64,000 nucleotides of DNA from Volvox africanus (GCA_030268105.1 BSDZ01000030.1:434001-498000); one strand, 5' to 3'. Counted from the stretch's first letter, positions 11,356 to 21,277 are shown. Notes: generated by a model from the letters alone, not told the origin. A program made the numbers and translations.

Positions 11356-12594
11356 ATGTCGGGACGCGAAGATAGCTCCTATCTGGGCACCGCCAGTCAG
11401 CCCGATAGCGGTCCTGCTGCTAGACCTGTTTTTGCCGATCCCGATACTGTCGGAACTCGTATTATGTCTGACTCCGTTGTTCTTCAGACCCCTTCACACT
11501 TAATTGTACCACTGTCGGCAGCGGCTACAACAAGTGAAGGAGTTGGAGCACAACGGGCTCCGGTAACACCCGTGGTTCAAGAACCCGTCGGAATACCGGA
11601 GGTAATGAAGTTGACCATCCCCGTGCCCAAGCTCAATATTTCCGCTGACGAAAAGGCAAAGAATTCAGGGCATAGCGTCGCGGATAGGACCAGGGCTTAT
11701 GTTCGTGATGCTAGGCAATATCTGCAAGCGGTGCACGGCGGGGTATGCGACTCCATTAAATGCCTGTTTGTGGGAAATACCCTCGAGGGTGCTGCAAAGG
11801 ATTGGTATGACGAATGGACCACCGCTAGAGGCAAGTACACGTTTGATAACCTGATTGATGCTCTCCTCGCCCGCTTTGCTACGGAAGTTTGCTCACGTAG
11901 CAACAAGGCTCGTAAGACGCTGACACAAGGCACGTACCATATGCGTCCACACGAGACCGTCCCTGCTTATCAGTCCCGTTTCGAGGCCCTGATAACCCCT
12001 ATTGTTAACTTTCCTGAGGAGGATCGTATCTTCTGGTTTCATCGTGGCCTCACAGAATCCCTTGCGTGATGGTGTGCCACTGATCTCAGTGGAATTCCAT
12101 TCCAATCTTATGATGCCTTAGTAGCTTTTGCTAGAGGTGCAGAAGTTCGAAATTTGGCTGGAAAAGACGCTAAGCAAATCAATCCTCATATTCACGCGAT
12201 GCGAGCGCAGGAACCACCTTCGGAGTCGACACCGAAGGACCAGGGTTCCGATCGTCAACGCTCCGCGGTGGCCACGCATACTGTTCGAAAGGAAAGACGG
12301 TATGATAATCGTGGACGCCAAAGCCCAAGTAATCGTGGGTCTGCGGGAGCCGGGCCGAGTTCTGGCCATGAGAAAGGAAAGCGAAGAGAGAGCACGCCAT
12401 CTGTAGCTGCAATGCAGAACGCGGCTCCTAGTGTTAAGAAGCCCCGGACAGACGATCCTTATATGCAAAAGTGGGAGTGCCGACGTTCGGAGTTTGACCG
12501 TCGGAAGTTCGCTAATCTTTGCTTGAGGTGTGCGGGAGAGCACCCTACTCGCGAATGCCCTCTTTTGCCACCTTTCGTACCCAAGACGACTTAG
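11356..12594 (+). pseudogene. gag (B1), one nonsense codon
   Basis: ATG at 11356 begins a Gag of about 412 codons in one frame. The N-terminus is followed by the capsid-type block (VMKLTIPVPKLNI, AYVRDARQYLQAVHGG, FVGNTLEGAAKDWYDEWT, MRPHETVPAYQSRFEAL, FWFHRGL). A TGA at 12067-12069 interrupts it just before WCATDL, and the same frame resumes after it. The C-terminus has a CLRCAGEHPTREC knuckle (C-x2-C-x3-H-x4-C) and ends in TAG at 12592-12594, with pol following in the same frame. Confidence 0.88.
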
Positions 12595-13417
12595 GAAGTT
12601 GCCCGGGATGTGGAGGAAGGGACTTCTCCCAGGATTGAAGAGAGTGAATGTGGCCGCTGGCCATCGTTGCGTCCGGCTGTAAGGGCCCTTTTACCTTCTG
12701 TTTTTGGACAAATCGAGCGGGCTATCGAGCGACGTTTTCGCTCGACGGGCGCACGGGACTAAACCAGTTCGACCCGCTGTGTAATTTGTTTGCACCGCAT
12801 TGCCCTCTTTCTTCCCTCGATTTATCTGGCCACGTTACTCTATTTATCCCTTCATCTTCCCGTGAGCTGTGTGAGCAGCTCACCAGATACAAGAGGTATC
12901 GCCGTCGAAATCCGGACACTGCAGCTTGTATATTAATTCCCTCTTTTAGCCAACGTAAAGTGGCATCTTTATTGGAAGGTATGGAATGTGTCCTCCGATT
13001 CGAGTCGGGCACCGCTTTGTTTAACGGTGTCGATGTGATGGGTAAACCGATGATACTGCCTAAACTACCTTATGCTGCTGAAGTTTGGTTTGAGGCCCCT
13101 CTTTCGAATCCTACCAGGTTCGAGCCTGCTATAGGATCACTTTTGCTTTCCGTGGAGTCGACTCCGACAGGGAATCGTGTCCCTATTATCAAAATCGGCC
13201 TCAGAGGTCGAATGATGAAGGCGCTCGTGGATACCGGCGCCAGCGACGACTTCATCTCGGCAAAGGAGGTGAATGCTTTGGGGTTGACCCCTCAGTCGTC
13301 TGATTGTGCACAGGTTACCCTCGCTGATGGAGGTAAGCATCCCATCGTGGGCAGGATCACCCTGAGCCTATCGATAGGCCCTCTGCGTGTTAGGGCCCAG
13401 CCGTATGTGCTACAAGG
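12595..13417 (+). pseudogene. pol, N-terminal part (B1): degenerate methyltransferase-like domain and protease
   Basis: Continues in the gag frame after TAG (starting EVARDVEEG) until a one-base deletion near 12735, then the next frame carries on to the C1 insertion. It has FDPLCN at the start of a domain homologous to the Dam-like region of C1 Pol, with LFIPSS where C1 has INPPY. Next comes the aspartic protease motif LVDTGASDDFIS (about 13227-13260), then VTLADGGKHPIVGRITLSL. Pol resumes at 19864. Confidence 0.85.
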
Positions 13418-13771
13418 TGTAGCAGTCCTTTTCAGAATACTACTAGATTTGTGCGGAAGCGTAGCTTTTGTAGATTTAGAGATAGCTCGCAAGTAAGTTA
13501 GCGTCGCGAAATTGTACATCTATTGGGAATAATTGGTGACAGTGGAGTCTTGAACTCCGAACAATTAGTAGCGTAATACTAAAATGTCAGGCCTTAGCTC
13601 TTCACCAGGGTGACTTTAATATTGGCTCACCTAGCCAAGATGTACGGCAATCTTCTTTGCCAATCGCGAAGTTTACTCGTAGTTAGTTTTCGGTTAGGCA
13701 TCATGCTTATTGCATGATTGCCTACCGCTTTATCTGGGTCTATTTTTCTAAGGTAAATGTAGTTTCCTACA
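13418..13771 (-). repeat. GypC LTR (3' LTR of C1)
   Basis: 354 bp; plus-strand reading TGTAGCAGTCC...TTCCTACA. It differs from the other LTR by a few substitutions, e.g. GCAAGTAAG against GCAAATAAG and TTTTTCTAAGG against TTCCTCTAAGG. The polypurine tract abuts it at 13772. Confidence 0.94.
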
Positions 13772-13877
13772 TCCCCCCCCTCTGAAGCGAAACGTCCCGG
13801 GAGCGTCACTGTCTCCTCTTGGATGAGGTTCCTTTCTCAGTGGGTCTCGGCCCTTTGGCTTTGAGTCTTCGCTCATA

Positions 13878-14306
13878 TTACTCGATGGCTTCCACCAGAG
13901 GATCTGATTCTTTCAGTGATGCCTCGGTTTCATAGGTATTGTGAGTGGAATCATATCCTTCCCACTTGATAAGGTACTCTCGACGAGTTTTACCTCTGCC
14001 CCCACGGATTGAGACATCCCGATGATCTACAATGGCTTCAACCATGTAGAATGGTTCACCCTCAATAACGAGTGGTGAGGGTGGTTGTCGCTGAGCGTCC
14101 TCCTTGAATGGTTTCAGGAGTGACACATGAAAGACCGGGCGTAGGCGAGATTCAGCTGGTAAGCCAAGTTTTACCGCTGTTTCACCGATATTAGCGACAA
14201 CTGTATATGGGCCGATGAATTTCGGCATCAGCTTCTTAGTTCCAGGTTTTTTAAGGTTAATATTCTTGGTACTTAACAGCACTTTTTGCCCAACCTCATA
14301 ACGCAC
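13878..14306 (-). CDS. C-terminal Pol segment with chromodomain (C1), out of frame with pol
   Basis: 142 codons overlapping the end of pol in another frame. It begins with RYEVGQKVLLSTKN, the integrase tail block that in GypA is read within one pol frame, then IGPYTVV and FHVSLLKPF. Last comes a chromodomain, with FYMVEAIVDHR and YLIKWEGYDSTHNTYE, the hydrophobic cage residues of the family. In chromoviruses this module binds modified histone tails and directs integration to heterochromatin. Here it is separated from Pol by the frame change, so it is probably not made unless ribosomes shift. Confidence 0.85.
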   Translation of the reverse strand: MRYEVGQKVLLSTKNINLKKPGTKKLMPKFIGPYTVVANIGETAVKLGLPAESRLRPVFHVSLLKPFKEDAQRQPPSPLVIEGEPFYMVEAIVDHRDVSIRGGRGKTRREYLIKWEGYDSTHNTYETEASLKESDPLVEAIE

Positions 14307-17300
14307 GGGCGCCGAGAAGAGTCAGCATCCTGTTTTTGTCTAGATTGCGCAGCCTGGAGACAAGTTTTAGCGAGTTGCAATCGCTTGCGCATGATGGTGG
14401 AGTACTCATCAGCAGCTGGCACTTTCGAGGGTATATGCAGGTCAACCGGCACACGCGGTTGCTGGACACCATTAAGCAAAAATGGTGTCATACCTGTCGA
14501 ACGTTGTTTGGAGTTATTGATAGCAAACTCAATCAACGGTAAGTGATCATCCCAATCATCCTGATTAGGGGAGATATAGTGCCGTAATGTCTCTTCCAGT
14601 AAGCGGTTCATTCGCTCTGTTTGTCCATCTGTTTGTGGATGGAAGGCTGTGCTCATATGGAGGTGGGTGCCCAATAGGCGAAATATTTCCTTCCAGAAAT
14701 TGCTTGTAAAACGTGGGTCCCGGTCAGAGATAATGTTCTTTGGAAGGCCGTGCTGCCGGAATACAGTGGCTACAAAAAGGCGAGCCAACTCTTCCGCTCC
14801 TGCGGTTGTGTGGGTGGGAGCAAAGTGCGTCATTTTGCTCAGCCGGTCCACAAACACTACGATCGCATCATGCCCATTGCGAGTTGTTGGTAGCTGGGTT
14901 ATCAAATCCATTGATATGCTCTCCCACACGAAAGAAGGTATGGGGAGCGGCTGCAGCAAACCACCCGGCTTAGTGTTGGTTGGTTTGTTATGCTGACATT
15001 GAGGACAAGACTTGACGCAGGCCTTCACGTCAGTATCTAGTCCAGGCCACCAGTACGTTTGTGCGATCGCTTGTTTGGTGCGGTCAATGCCGCGGTGGCC
15101 AGCGCATGGGGTATCATGATACTCTTTCATGATGACCCGTCGTAAGTCAGCTTGATTAGGGATGTAAATCTGGGACCCATTGTACCAGAAGTTACCCTTC
15201 TTTTTGAGCCGCAGCTTTGCTACCTTAGTTTTCGTGAGATTGAGATCACCGTCATACCCGCGGATGATTCGGTGTCCTAAGTCGCTGTCAATCAGCGCGG
15301 CAGAAAGCAAGTTGAGCACCACGTCGTGGACCCGACTGATAGGGTCAGCTACGTTCACCCGACCAGGGCGATACTCCCATTTAAATGTGAAACGTGATAA
15401 TCGCTCCATCCAACGAGCTTGGCGGCGGGATAGCTTATCCGCGCTTTTCTGTTCTTGGAGGTATACCAGTGGTTGGTGATCCGTGATCAACGTTACATCA
15501 CTGGCGCCTTCAAGGTAGCAACGCCACTCTTCCAGGGCTAAGACAGTGCCGAGGCACTCTTGGTCTGTTGTTGAGTAGTTGTACTCTGCCTTATTGAATT
15601 TAGAACTGGTATAGGCGACAGGGTGGTCATCCTGCAAGAGGACGGCTCCTGTGCCATGTATTGAGGCATCAGACCAAACCGTGAAAGGTTTATCAAGCTC
15701 GGGGAGTTTAAGTACTGGTGCATTTGTCAAGGCATGCTTCACACCCTGGAAGGCTGCCTCGCAGGCTTCGGTCCAGTGGAAGGGCACTTTCTCATTGGTA
15801 AGGGTTGTGAGGGGGGCCACAAGGGAGGAATAACCCTGAATAAACCTCCTGAAATAATTGGCTAAGCCAAGGAACGCCCGCAGTCGCTTAATATCCGTGG
15901 GGACAGGCCAGTCTTTAATGGCTGTTACTTTGCGGTCGTCCACCTTTAAGCCTTCTTGGCTTACTTTGTGGCCAAGGAAGTGCAGTTCGAACCGGTTGAA
16001 CTGACACTTCGACAATTTTGCCTTGAATTGGTGCTTTCGGAGCAAGGACAGTACCAAACGGAGGTGCTGTTCATGCTCGGCCGGGGTCTTACTAAAGACC
16101 AGTATATCGTCCAAGTACACTAGCACAAATTTGCCAATGTAGTCAGTGAAGACACGATTCATCACTGCTTGGAACGTTGCAGGGGCATTGGTAAGTCCAA
16201 AGCAAAGTACCTTAAACTGAAACTGGCCCATGCCTGGGGCTATGAAGGCCGTTTTCTCCACATCCTGTGGAGAGATCAGTATTTGATGATACCCCTGCTG
16301 TAAGTCCAGGGAGCTGAAAATGGTAGCTCCTTGGAGTTGGTCGAAAAGGTCCGTAATATTGGGCATGGGATACCGCCGTTTGATGGTCAGTTTATTAAGC
16401 GCACGGTAGTCTAAGACCATGCGTAGTCCTTGCCCATTTGCCTTTTCGACAAAGAGAACTGGAGCCCCATAGGGTGATGTAGAGGGTTCGACATATCCCT
16501 TATTGAGCAGTTCGGTAACTTGCTTCTTGACCTCTTGTTGCTCCAGTTGGGTGAGCCTATAGGCTCGTTTAGCGGGTGGTATGGCACCATCCACTAAAGG
16601 AATCGTGTGACCAATGTCCCGGTCGGGGGGGAGGCCTTGAAGGTCCTCGAATACATCCTTGTATTCCTCCAGTAATTCTGATAACTTCAAATTAGCTAGG
16701 AGATTATTCCCACCGGAACTGGGGTCAGGAGTTGGAGTGTGCTCCTCTGCTTGCACAAGTAGGCGATAACTCCGTGCTCCTTTAGCAATTCGTTTGCCTG
16801 CTGCTTTCGCAGATACCGTCTCGACAGTAGTCGCTGCATAAAGTGTTGCAGTGACATAGTTCATGAGGGTAATCGCATCAAGGTTAGCGTCGATACCCGG
16901 GGAAGACCAAAGGGATGGCGTAAACGTATACGCATCATTTGGCTTCTTATACACTGTCAGGGTATGAGTTGCCCAGCACATTGTGGCTTTTCGTTTTCCT
17001 AACCAGTCATTAGCCAGGATAATATCAACACCTGGGACATCTTGCTTTAGAACAAGGAGTTTGACTGTGTCGTGGAACTTGTCAATTTGAAGATTGGTAA
17101 CAACTGAGCCCTCAATCAGTTCTGTGTTGCCATTAGCCACTTTAACTGAGCTGGTAAGTGTGGGTTTGAGAGCAAGGGCCATTTTCGTAACGGCTGTTAG
17201 GGATATAAACCCGTCTGCAGTACCTTTACAATTGGTACCGGAATCGGCCAAGACTTTGCAGGCCGTTTGGCACAGTTGAGCATCAAAGATCATAGAAGGT

Positions 17301-17857
17301 GTAGAACCAACTATGGAGTTCAAGTGCACGGTAGTGGACGGTCGGTCATACCATAGTTGGAGAGGCCATGGGACACCGGGCATAAGCTCCCGTACTCCTG
17401 TGCAACTTTTCTTCAGGAACAATTGTTTCCCTGGTGCATATGTTTTGATCAGGCGAAAGCCTGCTGCTCGCATACTGTGCTCTATTGAGCTCCACTTGGG
17501 GACTACAAAGACTGCAGAGGTATTTTCTGGATCTTTGTGTTTGCAGGAGATATAGTGTTTTTGCCATTGAGCAATGTGATTGTAAGGAGGATTAATCCAA
17601 GCAAACTCACCCGCAAGATTATGGGTCGCAAATGGGTTTGATGGTGAGGCAAAACGTGGACAGAAACTATTATTGCCCGAATCGTTACATGTGGCGTCAA
17701 AGGTAAATTGACGGCCGAGTTGGGTCTCAACCTGACGGAATTCATCAGGCCGGAACATCCGAGCAGTCTGAGGGCTGTCGGTCATGGGCAACACAAACTC
17801 TCCATCTGGTGCAACCAGTTTAACTGGTTCACATTCCTCCACACGCTTGCCAGGGTC
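14273..17857 (-). CDS. pol: Pol of GypC element C1: methyltransferase-like domain, protease, RT, RNase H, integrase
   Basis: Opens in the gag frame right after UAG at 17858-17860. Counting from the GTG at 17842, residues 30-165 resemble phage-type DNA N6-adenine methyltransferases (Dam family): FTFDATCN at 47-53, AWINPPYN at 81-88 (the catalytic NPPY), then SAVFVVPKW and LQLWYD. Protease has DSG at 200-202 and RT has YLDD at 576-579. RNase H has WSDAS near 725 and TDHQP. The integrase zinc finger has H909, H916, C946 and C949, and the catalytic triad is D979, D1040, E1076. The frame ends at 14273 after RRPCVMRLGKKCC, where the next frame carries the conserved VRYEVGQKVLLSTKN. This looks like a one-base loss, or a recoding site. 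Translation would depend on UAG readthrough. Confidence 0.9.
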   Translation of the reverse strand, partial: DPGKRVEECEPVKLVAPDGEFVLPMTDSPQTARMFRPDEFRQVETQLGRQFTFDATCNDSGNNSFCPRFASPSNPFATHNLAGEFAWINPPYNHIAQWQKHYISCKHKDPENTSAVFVVPKWSSIEHSMRAAGFRLIKTYAPGKQLFLKKSCTGVRELMPGVPWPLQLWYDRPSTTVHLNSIVGSTPSMIFDAQLCQTACKVLADSGTNCKGTADGFISLTAVTKMALALKPTLTSSVKVANGNTELIEGSVVTNLQIDKFHDTVKLLVLKQDVPGVDIILANDWLGKRKATMCWATHTLTVYKKPNDAYTFTPSLWSSPGIDANLDAITLMNYVTATLYAATTVETVSAKAAGKRIAKGARSYRLLVQAEEHTPTPDPSSGGNNLLANLKLSELLEEYKDVFEDLQGLPPDRDIGHTIPLVDGAIPPAKRAYRLTQLEQQEVKKQVTELLNKGYVEPSTSPYGAPVLFVEKANGQGLRMVLDYRALNKLTIKRRYPMPNITDLFDQLQGATIFSSLDLQQGYHQILISPQDVEKTAFIAPGMGQFQFKVLCFGLTNAPATFQAVMNRVFTDYIGKFVLVYLDDILVFSKTPAEHEQHLRLVLSLLRKHQFKAKLSKCQFNRFELHFLGHKVSQEGLKVDDRKVTAIKDWPVPTDIKRLRAFLGLANYFRRFIQGYSSLVAPLTTLTNEKVPFHWTEACEAAFQGVKHALTNAPVLKLPELDKPFTVWSDASIHGTGAVLLQDDHPVAYTSSKFNKAEYNYSTTDQECLGTVLALEEWRCYLEGASDVTLITDHQPLVYLQEQKSADKLSRRQARWMERLSRFTFKWEYRPGRVNVADPISRVHDVVLNLLSAALIDSDLGHRIIRGYDGDLNLTKTKVAKLRLKKKGNFWYNGSQIYIPNQADLRRVIMKEYHDTPCAGHRGIDRTKQAIAQTYWWPGLDTDVKACVKSCPQCQHNKPTNTKPGGLLQPLPIPSFVWESISMDLITQLPTTRNGHDAIVVFVDRLSKMTHFAPTHTTAGAEELARLFVATVFRQHGLPKNIISDRDPRFTSNFWKEIFRLLGTHLHMSTAFHPQTDGQTERMNRLLEETLRHYISPNQDDWDDHLPLIEFAINNSKQRSTGMTPFLLNGVQQPRVPVDLHIPSKVPAADEYSTIMRKRLQLAKTCLQAAQSRQKQDADSSRRPCVMRLGKKCC

Positions 17858-19450
17858 CTATTCGTGCATTTTAGATTCGAGCCGGGCAGCAAGCGCCAAC
17901 TTCTTTTCCGCCTCAGCCTTGATCGCCTTGGAACAGTCCACTACGTGGTCCGGCCAAGACTGGCCTGGCTTCTTAAAGCCATGGCAATAGCGGCACCGGG
18001 TACTAGGAGGCTTGTCAGAAGTGTGGTCGGTCCGGGGCTTCTTGCTCACGGACTGCCAGCCCTGTTGAAATCGGGAAATAGGGCGTTTTTGGTAGGGATT
18101 TCTGGATTTAGGGATGGTTACCGTAGCCGCTTTCAGCTCAACGGTGGCAGTCTTATCTTTCCCTGCCTTCCACCGGACCTCTTGGCCGACTGCATATAGG
18201 ATGCATTTATCTAAATCCTGCCAGTCCTTGCCCTCATCGTCGGTTGCACACCGACCCCGAAGTGTTGGAACTAAGCCTTTGATGTACCAGCTAATCTGGT
18301 CGGCTTTATCCATGTCCTTAGCTTCGCGTAGGACATCATGGAAGCGCTGTGTGTATTCAGCAACGGTTTCAGCAGTTTTCATGTCGTATTCGTGAGAGTG
18401 CAAGCGATCCCTTGCTGCCATGGCAGTGTTGCGTTGCGTGTCCCCATATTGCAGGAGAAATGCCGCCCTTAAGGTTTCGCGTGTGAGGGGTTTCTTGCCC
18501 GACCTGTGCATCTCTAGGACATCTGCTGCCCAGACCTGTGCTTTGCCCGTTAAGAAGTACACTATGTGCTCAAATGGGTCCATGTTCATCAGGTCGAAAT
18601 ATTGCATGAGTACATTGAACCAGGACCGGGTGCAAGTGATGGTGCTATCCTTCTTCCCAGAAAATTTGGGGGGATGCGGAACCCGTCTATTAGGGCTTAC
18701 CTCACTTGGCCGGCTGGATTTTGGGGCGGTTGTCTGAGAATCGCTACCCCCAGCTAGGTGTGCGGTTGCTTCCACCCAAAGGGACTGAACCTCCTCGAGT
18801 GTTGGCACCGGAACTAGGTGTTTCTCTAGGATGGCTTGCAGCGTTGTTTGCTGGAGGGCATCCTTAGGCAAAAGGGTTGCGATGCTCGACCCAGCGATTG
18901 TGGAAATAACATCTAGGATCGCTTTTTTGCGTGAGTCGGCCGCTTCAGATGATTGTGAACACTCCGAAAGGCGTTCGAAAATCTGTTCTAATAGGGCTCG
19001 CGTGCGGTCCGTATCCGCGCGGAGGGCACCCATCTGATTTTCGAAGGACTCCTTAAGTTGCGTGATTTCGCTTTCTAATGCAACAACACGCTTATGGGTT
19101 GTGTTGCGCATTGATTCCGCGACGTGTTGGGCCGCGCGCGTTTGTTCTGGTGTGCGCTGCGGCAGACCATTGGGAGGTAACGCGGCATCTCCATCATCCG
19201 TCATTGGTTCCTGGGGCCCGCGGATAATAGGAATATTACTATTAAAATTATTGGTGGGAATTACTAGAGCCGAAGGCACCGTTTCCGTAGGTTCAATGTT
19301 TATCCGATGTGGTCGTCGATTGGCGGCTATGGTGGCTAAACGCTCTAGTCGCAAAATTTTATTGAGATTTTTACGTTTAAAACGTAAGAGTTCCTTCCGC
19401 GCTTTTTGCTGCGGAGGATTTGTGGTTGTGGTGGGAGTGTCGCGTGGCAT
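17858..19450 (-). CDS. gag: Gag of GypC element C1
   Basis: 530 residues from ATG at 19450. The N-terminus is basic. A heptad-rich stretch at about 115-165 (VALESEITQLKESFENQ...LLEQIFERLSE) is probably a coiled coil. The capsid-type retrotransposon-gag domain spans about 265-430 (VYFLTGKAQVWAADVL, LRAAFLLQYGD, VAEYTQRFHDVLREA, WYIKGLVPTLRG). A Cys/His segment near the C-terminus reads C-x2-C-x12-H-x3-C, which is not the standard zinc knuckle. It would form the particle and bind RNA. It ends in UAG; the frame continues open as pol directly after it. Start choice: first ATG, 55 bases inside the 5' LTR. Confidence 0.9.
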   Translation of the reverse strand: MPRDTPTTTTNPPQQKARKELLRFKRKNLNKILRLERLATIAANRRPHRINIEPTETVPSALVIPTNNFNSNIPIIRGPQEPMTDDGDAALPPNGLPQRTPEQTRAAQHVAESMRNTTHKRVVALESEITQLKESFENQMGALRADTDRTRALLEQIFERLSECSQSSEAADSRKKAILDVISTIAGSSIATLLPKDALQQTTLQAILEKHLVPVPTLEEVQSLWVEATAHLAGGSDSQTTAPKSSRPSEVSPNRRVPHPPKFSGKKDSTITCTRSWFNVLMQYFDLMNMDPFEHIVYFLTGKAQVWAADVLEMHRSGKKPLTRETLRAAFLLQYGDTQRNTAMAARDRLHSHEYDMKTAETVAEYTQRFHDVLREAKDMDKADQISWYIKGLVPTLRGRCATDDEGKDWQDLDKCILYAVGQEVRWKAGKDKTATVELKAATVTIPKSRNPYQKRPISRFQQGWQSVSKKPRTDHTSDKPPSTRCRYCHGFKKPGQSWPDHVVDCSKAIKAEAEKKLALAARLESKMHE

Positions 19451-19504
19451 TGCGCAAGTTTATCTCACCTGAGGAGGATCGTTGCTCAGACCCTCGCTAC
19501 CAAT

Positions 19505-19858
19505 TGTAGCAGTCCTTTTCAGAATACTACTAGATTTGTGCGGAAGCGTAGCTTTTGTAGATTTAGAGATAGCTCGCAAATAAGTTAGTGTCGCGAAATT
19601 GTACATCTATTGGGAATAATTGGTGACAGTGGAGTCTTGAACTCCGAACAATTAGTAGCGTAATACTAAAATGTCAGGCCTTAGCTCTTCACCAGGGTGA
19701 CTTTAATATTGGCTCACCTAGCCAAGATGTACGGCAATCTTCTTTGCCAATCGCGAAGTTTACTCGTAGTTAGTTTTCGGTTAGGCATCATGCTTATTGC
19801 ATGATTGCCTACCGCTTTATCTGGGTCTATTCCTCTAAGGTAAATGTAGTTTCCTACA
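19505..19858 (-). repeat. GypC LTR (5' LTR of C1)
   Basis: 354 bp, with the same ends as the left copy. On its inner side is the primer-binding site, and on its outer side the CAAGG target duplication. Confidence 0.94.
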
Positions 19859-19863
19859 CAAGG

Positions 19864-20380
19864 TCTCTCGGAGACGGCACAGTATATTTTGGGTGCCGTG
19901 ACATTACGACAGTACCGCGCACACATCGATATGGAGTCCACCACACTTAGTTTGTGCAAAGGGAACCTATCGACTAAGGTACCTTTCCTGTCGTACCAAG
20001 ATGTCACACCAGAGGAGGGCGGAACTGTTGCGGAGCCTGAGGTTAATTTCGCTTTGGCGGCGATCGTCAGCGGATGTCAAGAACCCAAGCTAATTGGGCG
20101 CAAGGAAACCGATAGGATGATACGGAAAGGCGCCCATGTGTTGCTTGTGAGGCCACGGGTGCAATCGAATGCTACCACCGCGCAGTCTACCGTGAAGGAT
20201 CTTGAGGTCGAAGCCCTCCTGCATAAATATGCTGATGTCTTTGGCGACATCCCAGGGCTCCCACCTATGCGACCTGTTGACCATACGATCCCTCTTGTGC
20301 CCGGAGCACAACCCGTTTCACGACCTATGTACAGGTTAAGCTCGCTAAAGTTCAGCGGATGAAACGGCAAGTGAGGGATC
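19864..20380 (+). pseudogene. pol, second part (B1): protease-RT linker and RT start
   Basis: After the CAAGG duplication the reading frame of 12648-13417 continues: LSETAQYILGAVTLRQYRAHI, PFLSYQDVTPEEGG, then [22 protein letters not shown] and the first RT residues. It ends at 20380 with GGATC in front of A3's LTR; GGATC would be A3's target duplication, but A3's right end is missing. Confidence 0.85.
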
Positions 20381-21210
20381 TGTTGTGCTACGGTTCGTTT
20401 CCCGCCGATGCGTAGGTCGATGCGACCCTACAAGGCGAAGTGTTATCTTGATGAACGCATGAATGATTATTGCATATGAATGAACCTGCATGATATAAAT
20501 GTATTCGTATATATTTTTATATGCATTTGGCATGACACCATTATCCATCGCGACATCGCATCATGGCAAATCCGCCTAGCATGCATGAAATCCCAAATCA
20601 TTGAAGTGCGCATTATGCTCATGCTACGAAACGATAAGTAATATTATTTGATATAATATTACTTCATTACAGCACACGTTGAGAGCGCCGCACTCGTCGC
20701 GATGCATGCCTTGCAACCGAATATTGTTATTCGGACCCTTGCATCATGCAAATGCCGGAAAGGCTTATACGTTGTTATACATGGACATCGCATATACGCA
20801 GTAGGGTTGTCACACTTAGGATCGGCCTCCTAGTGTGAATCGTGCATCGCGATGCTACAAGTATAACAGATGCGAGGACGGCTAAGCAAGATAAGATATT
20901 CGACACCGGAGAACACTCGTGTGTTCTACATTATTATTGCTATACGCTACTCTACTTAGCCCGAGCTAAGCCTGAACTTCGCTAATCACCGCCGCGTGAT
21001 GATTGCTTGCTTCCGGCACTTCCGGCAATTACGTCCATTGCACCGCTTCGATCTGTAAGACTGTAAGTTATACCTCTTCTTGTTTGAAGTCTTCCGCTGT
21101 CTCTGTTTGCTCGCGCTTGCCTTGCTGTACTTGCAAGTGCTCACACACCGGTCTCGAAAGTCTTCAGACATGCAGATACTTATGAGCAAACACGAAGGAG
21201 AGGTACAACA
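20381..21210 (+). repeat. GypA LTR (5' LTR of A3)
   Basis: 830 bp, TGTTGTGCTACGG...GGTACAACA, followed by AATTGGTATCGAGACAGG. It carries CCGAATA-TTGT-TATTCGG, where A1 has CCGGATA-TCGT-TATCCGG, and the AAGTAATATTAT palindrome. Confidence 0.92.
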
Positions 21211-21277
21211 AATTGGTATCGAGACAGGTTCGTTGCCTAACTGTCTCTCTTTGTGAAATCGGAAGTAGGTTCTTTCT

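Larger units (their letters stand above)
13418..19858 (-). mobile_element. GypC element C1, nearly complete, TSD CAAGG
   Basis: A 6441-bp minus-strand chromovirus with 354-bp LTRs (13418-13771 and 19505-19858). It is flanked by direct repeats CAAGG (13413-13417 and 19859-19863) created on insertion into pol of B1. Order on the minus strand: LTR, PBS (TTGGTAGCGAGGGTCTGAGC, about 19484-19503), gag, UAG, pol, a frame break, chromodomain, polypurine tract (GAGGGGGGGGA, 13772-13782), LTR. By eye the LTRs differ at four positions, so it is young. The only coding defect seen is the frame change near 14310. Confidence 0.94.
10079..20380 (+). mobile_element. GypB element B1, split by C1 and truncated by A3
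   Basis: Plus-strand element: LTR 10079-10891, PBS (TTTGGTATCGAGACGGG), leader exons, gag 11356-12594, and pol from 12595. Pol is interrupted at 13417 by the complete GypC element C1, resumes at 19864 after the 5-bp duplication CAAGG, and stops at 20380 where A3's LTR begins. Removing C1 and one CAAGG restores a continuous pol alignment across the site. RT catalytic core, RNase H, integrase and 3' LTR are missing. Confidence 0.88.
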
